From Pseudomonadota bacterium (GTDB lineage: Bacteria > Myxococcota > UBA9042 > PHBI01), in the NCBI GenBank assembly GCA_005788935.1, contig SYAK01000147.1:1-25611 (forward strand): a stretch of DNA of 25,611 nucleotides. The letters run 5' to 3'. The notes beneath the pieces were generated by a model. The model searched no databases, had not been told where the DNA came from, and was given only the letters and a program-made list of their open reading frames with translations. The translations under genes were made by a program, and so were the position numbers. Positions 15,737-22,310 of this stretch are shown here, in pieces; the stretch's first letter is position 1, and each line of letters starts with the position of its first letter.

Positions 15737-17080
15737 ATGACGGATCCGATGACCCGAACGCCCGCACCCTTCCGTCCCACGACCGTGGCGCTCGTCCTCG
15801 CCCTCGTCCTCGGCGCCTGGGCCCTCGCTGGCGGTACACCGAGGCACCTCGTGGCAGCTGAGGTCGATGCGCTCGAGGGCGGCGTCCGCCTGGCGGAGTC
15901 GCTGACAGCGACCCCGCCCCAGCCAATCGGGCGGGCGCTCCGCGAAGGCTTCCAGACCTTTCCTGGACACCCGCGGGTCGTCATGGAGGGGCTCTCCGGA
16001 CCGCGGCGCGAGGCGCTCGTCCCGCCCGCCCCGCGGCTTCTCGTCGCCACGGGGGTCATGCTCGCGCCAGTCCCCGAGTCGACGCCGAACGGCCTGCGCG
16101 CGAGCCTCCTCGCGGCTTGCGCCGTCGTCGCTGCGGCGGTGGTCCTGCTCGCCCGCCTGCCGCTCTCCCACGCGGCTGGCCTGACGGGATTGGCCGCCTG
16201 CGCCCCTGTCGTTCAGGATGCCTTGACAGGATTTGGGTACGGTGCCCTCGCCTTCGGCGCAGTCACCCTCGTCCTCTGGGGGCTGTCGCCACCCACGGGG
16301 GCGGTCACGCGCAGCTCAGGCGCGGCGCGGTCGGGCGCGCTCGCCGTCGGGCTTGCTCTCGCCCTCGGGACTCACCCGTTCGCCGCCGTCCTGCTGCTCG
16401 TGCCGTGGCTGCTCCCCGCCGAGCGTCCATTATCCAACGTTTCGTCAGCTTTCCCCGTGGCGCTGCCTTGGGGACGTCTCCTCGCCCCGCTCGTGGCGCT
16501 CGGCCTCCTCGTGGCGCTCTGGCCGACGCTCTGGTCGCGGACTGGGGCCGGGCTCGGCCTCTGGCTGCTCGAGCCCGGGCTGGCTCCGGGAGCTCCGGTC
16601 GAGATCCTCGGGGGACACTTCGACCCGGCCGAGGGTCGCGGGCCTCAGGGATTCACGGCGCTCCTCCAGCTTCTGACCGCGCTGCCGCTGCCGCTCGTCG
16701 GGCTCGCTGTCCACGGGCTTGTGGTCGCTCCGGGGTCCCTTCGCGCACCCGCGCTGGTGCTCGCGGGGCTGGTCCTCGCCGGTGTCCTTGACGGGGGCTT
16801 CTTTGGCGCGCGCCTGAACCTCCTGCCCTTGCTCGTGCCGCCACTCCTCGTGTGCGCCGCGGCCTCCCTCGCGCGCCTCGCACCCGTCGTTGCCCGCCGC
16901 GTCAGCGGCCTCGCGGTGGCGCTCGCGCTCGCGCTTCGGCTCGCTGGCCTCGGGCTCGAGCCGTCCGTCCCCGGGTCCGAGGCGCTCGTGGCCCTCACGG
17001 GAGACGTCGTCGACCCGCCCTCACCAGCCGCCGACCTCGCCCGTGCCGTGGCGCGCGATCACCTCGAGCGACCCGATTGA
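15737..17080 (+). CDS. Polytopic inner-membrane protein of unknown function
   Basis: From ATG 15737 this is a 447-residue protein with roughly nine or ten membrane helices (for example TTVALVLALVLGAWALA, SLLAACAVVAAAVVLLARL, GALAVGLALALGTHPFAAVLLLV, LLNLLPLLV-type segments). The N-terminal soluble stretch between helices 1 and 2 (residues about 40-110) is probably periplasmic. The layout recalls GT-C glycosyltransferases (PMT/ArnT-like), but I see no convincing catalytic Asp/Glu motif, so this is only a possibility. In-frame TTG 15668 and GTG 15686 are alternative starts; TTG 15668 would overlap the barrel gene's stop as TTGA, echoing the GTGA overlap upstream. It closes the four-gene operon. 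Bases 16430-16450 inside the gene are locally AT-richer and carry a partial copy of the dispersed palindrome. Confidence 0.7.
   Translation: MTDPMTRTPAPFRPTTVALVLALVLGAWALAGGTPRHLVAAEVDALEGGVRLAESLTATPPQPIGRALREGFQTFPGHPRVVMEGLSGPRREALVPPAPRLLVATGVMLAPVPESTPNGLRASLLAACAVVAAAVVLLARLPLSHAAGLTGLAACAPVVQDALTGFGYGALAFGAVTLVLWGLSPPTGAVTRSSGAARSGALAVGLALALGTHPFAAVLLLVPWLLPAERPLSNVSSAFPVALPWGRLLAPLVALGLLVALWPTLWSRTGAGLGLWLLEPGLAPGAPVEILGGHFDPAEGRGPQGFTALLQLLTALPLPLVGLAVHGLVVAPGSLRAPALVLAGLVLAGVLDGGFFGARLNLLPLLVPPLLVCAAASLARLAPVVARRVSGLAVALALALRLAGLGLEPSVPGSEALVALTGDVVDPPSPAADLARAVARDHLERPD
16437..16449 (-). repeat. Degenerate copy of the dispersed palindrome inside membrane-protein gene
   Basis: On the minus strand this reads GCTGACGAAACGT, identical over 12 bases to the complete palindrome at 5738-5754, but the right arm has decayed (TGG instead of CAGG). 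It encodes NVSSA in the membrane-protein gene and lies in a short AT-rich patch. Confidence 0.45.
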
Positions 17081-17213
17081 TTCGCCCCTCCACGCCTCTC
17101 CACGCCGTGGGGGGTGGACAAAGCATCGTTTCCGTTGCCTACTCGGTGGCGCCCGCCCCGGCGCGAGGATGCGCGCGTGCCCGGCGGCCACCCACCCCCA
17201 ACAGGGTTCCGCC
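17081..17213. promoter_or_regulatory. Intergenic region between membrane-protein gene and OmpA gene
   Basis: This 133-bp gap is the first substantial break after 7109 and probably separates two transcripts. It contains the perfect dyad CCACG-C-CGTGG (17100-17110) followed by GGGGTGG, a possible hairpin without a T-tract. A less GC-rich segment follows (ACAAAGCATCGTTTCCG, about 17118-17134), which could hold a promoter for the downstream operon. No motif is strong enough to name. Confidence 0.4.
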
Positions 17214-18212
17214 ATGCGCAGCACCATCGCAGTCATCAGCCTCGCCGCCCTCGGCCTCCTCGCCTGGGTCGGGGTCGCGCGGGTCGCCCCGAACTTCGAG
17301 CGCGACCTCCAGGTGCGCGCGGCTGACGCCCTCGCTGCGGTCGGACCGGGCCTCGAGGTGGCCGTCGACGGGCGCGAGCTCACGGTGTCAGGTCCTCTGC
17401 CAGGCGGCGTCGAGGCCTCGCAGGTCGTTGCGGTCCTCGCGGCCCTGCCAGGTGTCGGCGGGATCGAGGTCCGTCTGAGCGCCACGCCGGTCGAGACCGC
17501 GCCCGCCCTCGTGGAAACGGCTGACACGGTGTCAGGTAACGACCCGCTCGCGGCGCCTGACGTCGCAGCCGAGCCCGAGGTGACGCCCGAGCCCGAGGTG
17601 ACGCCCGAGCCAGGAGACGTCGCCGACCCGGACGCAGCCCCTTCCGCCGACACAGCGCCCGCCGCTGACGACGTCGGGCCGACAGCTCTCGCGCCAGAGG
17701 TGGCCGAGGAGGCCGCGCTCAACCTCGCGGCTCTCGAGGCGTCCGAAGCCAGCCCGCCACCCGCCGCGAGTCCGCCACCCGCCGCGATCCCGTCGGCCAA
17801 GCCCACCCCGATGCCGGCTGGCGGCGGCTCCCTCGACATCGCCGCATGCCGCGACGCTGTCCGGACGATGTCAGCCAATCCCGCAGACCGCATCGGATTT
17901 TCGACACCCGACGGGCTCGAGCTCAGCACCGACGGGCTCGGGGCGCTCAAGCGCGTCGCCGCGGTCCTCGCCCGCTGCCCGACCGCCTCCGGGGTCATCG
18001 AGGGCTTTCACCACAACCTCGGCAACCCGGACCGCATCCGCGCGCTCACGCTGAAGCGAGCCGAGGTCGTCCTGCAGGCGCTCGGCCGCCTCGGGGTCGA
18101 TGTCACCCGGTTCAAGCCGAAGGGGCTCGGTTACCTGCACCCGCGCTATCGGAACAACGACGCCGAGCGCGCGCTGAACGAGCGCGTCGAGATCAAGATC
18201 GGAGTGAAGTGA
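17214..18212 (+). CDS. OmpA-family peptidoglycan-binding protein with BON-like domain
   Basis: The protein has 332 residues. An N-terminal membrane helix or uncleaved signal (residues 3-22, STIAVISLAALGLLAWVGVA) is followed by a BON-like alpha/beta segment (about 28-90: DLQVRAADALAAV...EVAVDGRELTVSGPL...ALPGVGGIEVRL). A long Pro/Glu/Ala linker with two sets of duplicated 18-bp units comes next, then an OmpA C-terminal domain (about 207-332). That domain has GFSTPDGLELS, a central EGFHHNLGNPDRIRALTLKRAEVV helix region and a final NERVEIKI. OmpA domains bind diaminopimelate in peptidoglycan, so this protein should sit between inner membrane and wall. In many canonical OmpA domains the equivalent of GFHHN is GHTD/GHTDN; His-His here replaces it. 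ATG 17214 has a weak ribosome site. Its stop overlaps the next gene's ATG by one base (TGATG), indicating coupling. Confidence 0.82.
   Translation: MRSTIAVISLAALGLLAWVGVARVAPNFERDLQVRAADALAAVGPGLEVAVDGRELTVSGPLPGGVEASQVVAVLAALPGVGGIEVRLSATPVETAPALVETADTVSGNDPLAAPDVAAEPEVTPEPEVTPEPGDVADPDAAPSADTAPAADDVGPTALAPEVAEEAALNLAALEASEASPPPAASPPPAAIPSAKPTPMPAGGGSLDIAACRDAVRTMSANPADRIGFSTPDGLELSTDGLGALKRVAAVLARCPTASGVIEGFHHNLGNPDRIRALTLKRAEVVLQALGRLGVDVTRFKPKGLGYLHPRYRNNDAERALNERVEIKIGVK
17521..17535. repeat. Palindrome CTGACAC-G-GTGTCAG inside OmpA gene
   Basis: A perfect 7-bp-arm palindrome that keeps the TGAC-N5-GTCA geometry, followed by G as in other copies. It encodes ADTVSG in the linker of the OmpA-family protein. 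Confidence 0.55.
17571..17606 (+). repeat. In-frame duplicated 18-bp unit in OmpA linker
   Basis: GAGCCCGAGGTGACGCCC occurs twice back to back (17571-17588 and 17589-17606), encoding EPEVTP twice. A second exact-type duplication of an 18-bp unit encoding SPPPAA lies at 17751-17786 (one base different). These lengthen the spacer between the membrane anchor and the peptidoglycan-binding domain. Confidence 0.85.
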
Positions 18213-19627
18213 TGGGCCATCTGCTGACCGAGATCCTGCTGCTGCTCGCGGCCGCTGCCCTCGCCGGGCTCGGCCTCGGCTGGGCGCTCTTTCACCGTGC
18301 ACCCGCGCAGGGCGCCGCCCTGTCCGATGGTCGCCTCGCGCGCGAGCTCGAGGAGACGAAGAAGGCCCACCGCGAGGCCGAGGCCCGCCAGCGTGAGCTC
18401 GAGGGGCGCGCCAGGGAGGCCGCCGAGCGCGCGAGCCGACTCGAGCAGACCGTCGCAGCCGCCCGCGAGGACGTGAAGCGTCTCGAGGCTGCGGCCAGCG
18501 AGCCTGCCATGCCGCCGCCCGCGCCAGAGGACGATGTCCTCCACGAGGCCGAGGTGGCCCAGCTTCGGGCCGAGATCGCCGAGCTCAAGGCGGCGCTCGC
18601 GTCGCACGGTGCGGCCCCCGAGGCCCCCGACGAGGCCGACGCCGGGCTGCGGGCCGAGCTCGACCAGGCGCTGTCGGCCCAGACCCGGCTCGAGCAGCAG
18701 GTGGGCGAGCTCGAGGCCGAGCGCGAGCGGAGCCGTCAGATGCTCGCCGAGCAGGAGGCCACCCTCGACTCCCTGACCCGCGAGCTCACCGGCCGCGGGC
18801 GTCCCGCGAGTCCCGCGACCAAGGTCGTTGGGGGCCCGCAGCCCGCCAAGGCCCGCACGCCGACGCTCAGCACGATGCGCGCGGTGGGAGGGAAGGGCGC
18901 GGCAGAGCGCCTTGCGGCGATCGCACCTGGCCGCGAGGACAGCTCACCTGGCATCTCCGTGCGCCCGGCCGCGGGCCGCACCAGCACCCTCGCCGAGGGC
19001 AGCCCGGCGCGGGCCGAGAACCAGCGTCCCGCGACCGTCCGCCAGTCTCGCATCGACCCGACGGCGGCGCGCGCGAGCGCCACCCCACCGCGTCCGCCTG
19101 CGTCCGCGTCCGCGGCCGTCGACGCCCTCACACCGGACGAGGCCACCGTGACGGTGTCGCTCGGCGACCTCGTCAGCCGTATCGACAGCCCGGAGTCTGC
19201 CCCGAAGGCCACGCCTGCGCCATCCGACGAGGCGACCGTCGCGCTCGACGTCCTCGCCCTCGTCGGCCGTATCGACGCGACGACCGACGCGGCGGACGAT
19301 GAGGCGACCGAGGCCGCCGAGGACGTCCCGCAGGCCGGGGTCGACCTGCCCGCCTTCGCGGACAGCTCAGCCACGATCCAGCAGCCGCGCCCGAGCTTCC
19401 TCGATGGCGATGACCTGAAGATCCTGAAGGGCGTCGGGCCTGTCACCGAGCTGCGTCTCCGCGAGTTCGGGGTCCACTCCTGGCGGGGGCTGGCGGTCCT
19501 CGATGACGAGGACGTCGGCCGCCTCGCCGACCACATGAAGATGACCGTCGAGCGTGTCCGGCCGTGGATCGACCAGGCCCGCGCGCTGGTGGAGACCGAC
19601 GGCAACCCCGCGGCGGAGCCCACCTGA
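18212..19627 (+). CDS. Membrane-anchored coiled-coil protein with C-terminal helix-hairpin-helix domain
   Basis: The protein has 471 residues. It starts with one membrane helix (residues 5-27, LTEILLLLAAAALAGLGLGWALF). A long Glu/Arg/Ala heptad-rich coiled coil runs to about 190 (RELEETKKAHREAEARQ, AELKAALASHG, QQVGELEAERERSRQM). A disordered Ala/Pro/Thr/Ser region follows. The C-terminal domain (about 397-460) is DDLKILKGVGPVTELRLREFG...WRGLAVLDDEDVGRLADHM, a helix-hairpin-helix fold like the one annotated as flap-endonuclease-1-like. It normally binds DNA or protein and has no nuclease catalytic centre. Topology predicts the coil and HhH domain in the cytoplasm. GGAGTGAAG precedes the ATG, which overlaps the OmpA stop. 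Such a protein next to an OmpA-domain partner suggests a wall-to-cytoplasm link; the role is inference. Confidence 0.78.
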   Translation: MGHLLTEILLLLAAAALAGLGLGWALFHRAPAQGAALSDGRLARELEETKKAHREAEARQRELEGRAREAAERASRLEQTVAAAREDVKRLEAAASEPAMPPPAPEDDVLHEAEVAQLRAEIAELKAALASHGAAPEAPDEADAGLRAELDQALSAQTRLEQQVGELEAERERSRQMLAEQEATLDSLTRELTGRGRPASPATKVVGGPQPAKARTPTLSTMRAVGGKGAAERLAAIAPGREDSSPGISVRPAAGRTSTLAEGSPARAENQRPATVRQSRIDPTAARASATPPRPPASASAAVDALTPDEATVTVSLGDLVSRIDSPESAPKATPAPSDEATVALDVLALVGRIDATTDAADDEATEAAEDVPQAGVDLPAFADSSATIQQPRPSFLDGDDLKILKGVGPVTELRLREFGVHSWRGLAVLDDEDVGRLADHMKMTVERVRPWIDQARALVETDGNPAAEPT

Positions 19628-19655
19628 GGCCGTGAGGCTCCTGGAGACCATCCCC

Positions 19656-20288
19656 ATGCTGATCACCGAAACTGAGGTGGAGCTCAAGTACACGATCGCG
19701 GACCCGAGGGCGCTCGGGGTGATCGTCGCGGCCTGCGAGGCCCCCGAGGTGTGGTTTCGCCAGACGAACCACTACCTCGATGACGCCGACCGCTCGCTGC
19801 GCCAGGCGACCATCATGCTGCGGGCGCGCGAGATCTGGTTTCCGCCCGGTACGCCCGGGGCTGGTGGGAAGCCGCCGGTGACGCTCACGGCCAAGCGCCG
19901 CGCCGCGTCCGAAGGCGGTCTCTTCACGGCGGTCGAGCGCTCGCAGGTGATGACCCTCGACGACTGGCAGGACCTCGCGCCACACACCGTCATCCCGGCC
20001 CGAGGACCGCTCTTCGACTGGCTGCGCGGCGAGCTCGCGTTTGGCCCGCTCGGGCGCCTCGGCCAGACGGTCACGACGCGGCAGAAGTTGTCGTTCGGCT
20101 ATTTCGTCCTCGAACTCGACGCGACGACCTATCCTGACGGTTCGTCAGACCTCGAGCTTGAGTGCGAGACCTTCGCCCCCGACCTCGCCCGCGAGGAGAT
20201 CGAGGGGCTTCTCAACCGCATCGGGGTCGCCTTCGCGCCGTCGGCCGAAGGCAAGTACGCCCGCTTTCTCGCCCGCGGCGGCGCCTGA
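19656..20288 (+). CDS. CYTH-domain (triphosphate tunnel) phosphatase-like protein
   Basis: The protein has 210 residues. Residues 5-11 read ETEVELK, containing the CYTH signature ExExK (Glu7, Glu9, Lys11). Further charged strands include RQATIMLRARE, VTLTAKRR, TRQKLSFGYFVLELDATTYPDG and LELECET, then a C-terminal EGKYARFLAR, all in the expected order for a triphosphate tunnel metalloenzyme. The family hydrolyses tripolyphosphate, thiamine triphosphate or nucleoside triphosphates, or makes cAMP (class IV). The exact substrate cannot be read from sequence. A short insert (WFPPGTPGAGGKPP) replaces the tighter loop usually found between the second and third strands. ATG 19656 is preferred; GTG 19632 is in frame 8 codons earlier, with GGAG between them. 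The gene is 28 bp after the coiled-coil gene. Confidence 0.85.
   Translation: MLITETEVELKYTIADPRALGVIVAACEAPEVWFRQTNHYLDDADRSLRQATIMLRAREIWFPPGTPGAGGKPPVTLTAKRRAASEGGLFTAVERSQVMTLDDWQDLAPHTVIPARGPLFDWLRGELAFGPLGRLGQTVTTRQKLSFGYFVLELDATTYPDGSSDLELECETFAPDLAREEIEGLLNRIGVAFAPSAEGKYARFLARGGA
20133..20149. repeat. Palindrome CCTGACG-GTT-CGTCAGA inside CYTH gene
   Basis: A copy of the dispersed element, matching the best copy except in the central bases and final A. It encodes PDGSSD in a surface loop of the CYTH protein and uses the Ser codon TCA, which is unusual in this GC-rich gene. Confidence 0.6.
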
Positions 20289-20319
20289 AGCCAGCCCCTC
20301 TCCTGCCCGAGGTCCCGCC

Positions 20320-20862
20320 ATGTCGCAGAGCCCTTTTGCCTTCCTGAAGGCCCCGCAGAAGGCCGCCGCCGCCCTGCTTCCGTCGCCCGACCAGCTCGGG
20401 CGCTTCGTCCGTGACGCGTGGGCGCGCCTGTCGGGCCTGCCTGGCGGCAAGTCCCTCTTTTCGTCCGTCATCGGCCTCGCCGCGCCCTACACCGGCAACA
20501 TCGGGGCTGAGGTCGTCGAGCTTGGGCGCGGTCACGCGAAGGTCGTCATGAAGGACCGCCGCGCCTTGCGGAATCATCTGAGCTCGGTCCATGCGGTGGC
20601 GCTCGTGAACCTCGCGGAGCTGACCGGCAACATCGCGCTCGCGTATTCCATGCCCGATGACGCCCGCTTCATCGTGGCCGGCATCAGCATCGACTACCAC
20701 AAGAAGGCCCGCGGGACGATCACCGGCGTCTGCACGTGCCCGGTCCCCGAGACGTCGGCGCGCGCGGAGTACCTGGTGCCCGTGGAGCTGCTCGACCCGT
20801 CGGGGACGGTTGTCGCGACCGCGACCTTGAAGACGCTGATCGGCCCTGTGAAGGGCGCCTGA
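20320..20862 (+). CDS. DUF4442-type hotdog-fold protein, putative thioesterase
   Basis: The protein has 180 residues. After a short head, the strand GAEVVELGRGHAKVVMKDR and the helix region RNHLSSVHAVALVNLAELTGN (about 84-104) match the hotdog fold of the DUF4442/YiiD-C group, followed by FIVAGISIDYHKKARG, CTCPVPE and VATATLKTLIGPV. Asn85, His86 and Glu100 lie where PaaI-type thioesterases carry their active residues. The likely activity is hydrolysis of an acyl-CoA or acyl-carrier thioester in the cytoplasm; the substrate is unknown. ATG 20320 lies 31 bp after the CYTH stop with CGAGG about 9 bases upstream, so it is probably in the same operon. Confidence 0.8.
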   Translation: MSQSPFAFLKAPQKAAAALLPSPDQLGRFVRDAWARLSGLPGGKSLFSSVIGLAAPYTGNIGAEVVELGRGHAKVVMKDRRALRNHLSSVHAVALVNLAELTGNIALAYSMPDDARFIVAGISIDYHKKARGTITGVCTCPVPETSARAEYLVPVELLDPSGTVVATATLKTLIGPVKGA

Positions 20863-20917
20863 GGCCCCTCTGACCAGGCTGCCCGAGCCGCCGCCAGCCT
20901 GGAGCCGGCCCGAGCGC

Positions 20918-21766
20918 GTGATCCGACTGTCGGTCGCGGCGGCGCTCGTGACGATCGCGTTGAAGCTGGCGGCCTGGGGGCTCAGCGGGTCGGTCGGGCT
21001 GCTGTCGGACGCACTCGAGTCCTTCGTGAACCTCGCGGGAGCGCTCGTGGCGATGCGCCTCCTCATCTTCGCCCGCGCGCCAGCGGACGCCGGGCACCCG
21101 TTCGGTCACGGACGAGCCGAGTACATCTCGTCGGGTTTCGAGGGGTTGCTGATCTTCGCGGCGGCCGTCGCGATCGCGGTCGCCGCGGTCGACCGCCTCT
21201 TCGATCCCCGTCCGCTCATGGCCCTCGGCGGCGGGCTTCTGCTCTCGGTCCTCGCGAGCGTGGTCAACGGGCTCGTCGCGTGGATCCTCTTTCAGGCCGC
21301 GCGTCACCACGACGCGGTCGCGCTGCGGGCCGACGCGCGCCACCTGATGACGGACGTCTGGACGACCGCGGGGCTCATCGTCGGGCTCGGGCTCGTGGCG
21401 TTCTTCGACGCGCCATGGCTCGATCCGGTGCTAGCGCTCCTGCTCGCGGCCCACATCGCGCGCGAGGGGTGGCGCCTCGTCCGGGAGGCCTTCGACGGGC
21501 TCACGGACGCCGCGTTGTCCGAGGTTGCACTTTGCGCAATTGATAGCGCACTCGCTCCCTTTGCCGCCGATCCCACCGTCGCGATCACGGCGCGACAGAC
21601 GCGGCGCGCGGGTGCTCAGAGCTTCGTCACGCTGACGGTCGAAGTGCCGCCCGACTGGACGGTGGTGCGGGCCCACGCGCTCGCGGACGCGATGGAGGGC
21701 GCGATCGCGCTCGCCCTCCCGGGAGCTGCGGTGACCGTCCATGTCGAGCCAGCGAGGCTGCAGTGA
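20918..21766 (+). CDS. Cation diffusion facilitator family metal transporter
   Basis: The protein has 282 residues with five or six membrane helices in the CDF order and a C-terminal cytoplasmic ferredoxin-like domain (about 205-282). HPFGHGRAEY (60-69) is the family hallmark after helix 2, and ADARHLMTD supplies His142 and Asp146 of the helix-5 site. In helix 2 the site reads SDALESFVN, placing Glu34 and Asn38 where zinc exporters have Asp/His and Asp, so the ion may not be zinc. CDF proteins exchange divalent metals for protons across the inner membrane. The GTG at 20918 is the only ordinary start; the protein may begin earlier at a CTG (20870 or 20879), since ERVIRLSVAAA usually has a longer head. 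It is the last gene of the operon. Confidence 0.88.
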   Translation: MIRLSVAAALVTIALKLAAWGLSGSVGLLSDALESFVNLAGALVAMRLLIFARAPADAGHPFGHGRAEYISSGFEGLLIFAAAVAIAVAAVDRLFDPRPLMALGGGLLLSVLASVVNGLVAWILFQAARHHDAVALRADARHLMTDVWTTAGLIVGLGLVAFFDAPWLDPVLALLLAAHIAREGWRLVREAFDGLTDAALSEVALCAIDSALAPFAADPTVAITARQTRRAGAQSFVTLTVEVPPDWTVVRAHALADAMEGAIALALPGAAVTVHVEPARLQ

Positions 21767-21783
21767 CCGCGATCGCGTGAATC

Positions 21784-21814
21784 CCCTGCCAACTTCGGCG
21801 GGCTTGTGGCAGGG
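21784..21814. terminator. Hairpin after the CDF gene, candidate terminator
   Basis: CCCTGCCA (21784-21791) and TGGCAGGG (21807-21814) form a perfect 8-bp stem with a 15-base loop, 17 bases after the CDF stop codon. No T-tract follows, so it may be Rho-assisted or an RNA-end stabiliser rather than an intrinsic terminator. Confidence 0.5.
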
Positions 21815-21918
21815 TCGCGGCCGCCCGGCGAGGTGGACATGCCGCCTCATCGAGGAACGCGGGAGGGTCCCTCCGAGGAGCCCGTCCCGAAGCGCCCCGC
21901 AGGACAGGAATCGCCGTC

Positions 21919-22242
21919 ATGACTGATGAAATCAACGAGCTCCGCCTGAGCAAGACCGACGACCCCGAGACCCTCGAGGAGTCCCTCTACGAAGCCCGCG
22001 CAATCCTTGAGGATGTCCTCGAGGAGGTGGCGCAGGCCGCCTATGTCGTCGGTGTCGTCCGTGGGCTCCTGCCGCTCAACGCGGAAGGGGACGCCGAGTT
22101 TGACGAGGATGACCTCCGCAAGTCGCCGAACGAGACGCTGCAGGCCATCGCGAAGGCGATCGACGCGCTTTACGCCGCGATCAACACGCTGCCCGAGATC
22201 CCCGAGGGCGAGGACGGCGAGGACGACGGCGACGACGACTGA
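21919..22242 (+). CDS. Small acidic protein of unknown function
   Basis: The protein has 107 residues and is not recognised. It is strongly acidic: a helical N-terminal half (DPETLEESLYEARAILEDVL...AAYVVGVVRGLLPL), an Asp/Glu patch (GDAEFDEDD), a second helix (ETLQAIAKAIDALYAAIN) and a tail of GEDGEDDGDDD. No signal peptide, membrane helix or Cys is present. It looks like a soluble two-helix protein with a disordered acidic tail. The coding character is good (GC-rich third positions throughout) and CAGGA lies upstream of ATG 21919. It stands alone: a hairpin separates it from the CDF gene, a 13-bp dyad (GGAGGG-T-CCCTCC, 21862-21874) lies in its leader, and a strong terminator follows. Own promoter and high expression are plausible. 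The acidic tail might bind metal or a basic partner. Confidence 0.72.
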   Translation: MTDEINELRLSKTDDPETLEESLYEARAILEDVLEEVAQAAYVVGVVRGLLPLNAEGDAEFDEDDLRKSPNETLQAIAKAIDALYAAINTLPEIPEGEDGEDDGDDD

Positions 22243-22273
22243 GCGCGCGTCGGCCAGACCTCAGGAAGACCTC

Positions 22274-22310
22274 AGGCGGGGTGATGGCGCAGGCCGCACC
22301 CCGCCTTTGT
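22274..22310 (+). terminator. Intrinsic terminator of the small acidic protein gene
   Basis: AGGCGGGGTG (22274-22283) pairs perfectly with CACCCCGCCT (22297-22306), a 10-bp GC-rich stem with a 13-base loop, followed by the T-rich TTGTCATTT. It lies 31 bases after the stop codon. Its T-tract overlaps the stop codon of the convergent radical SAM gene, so both transcripts meet here. Confidence 0.85.
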
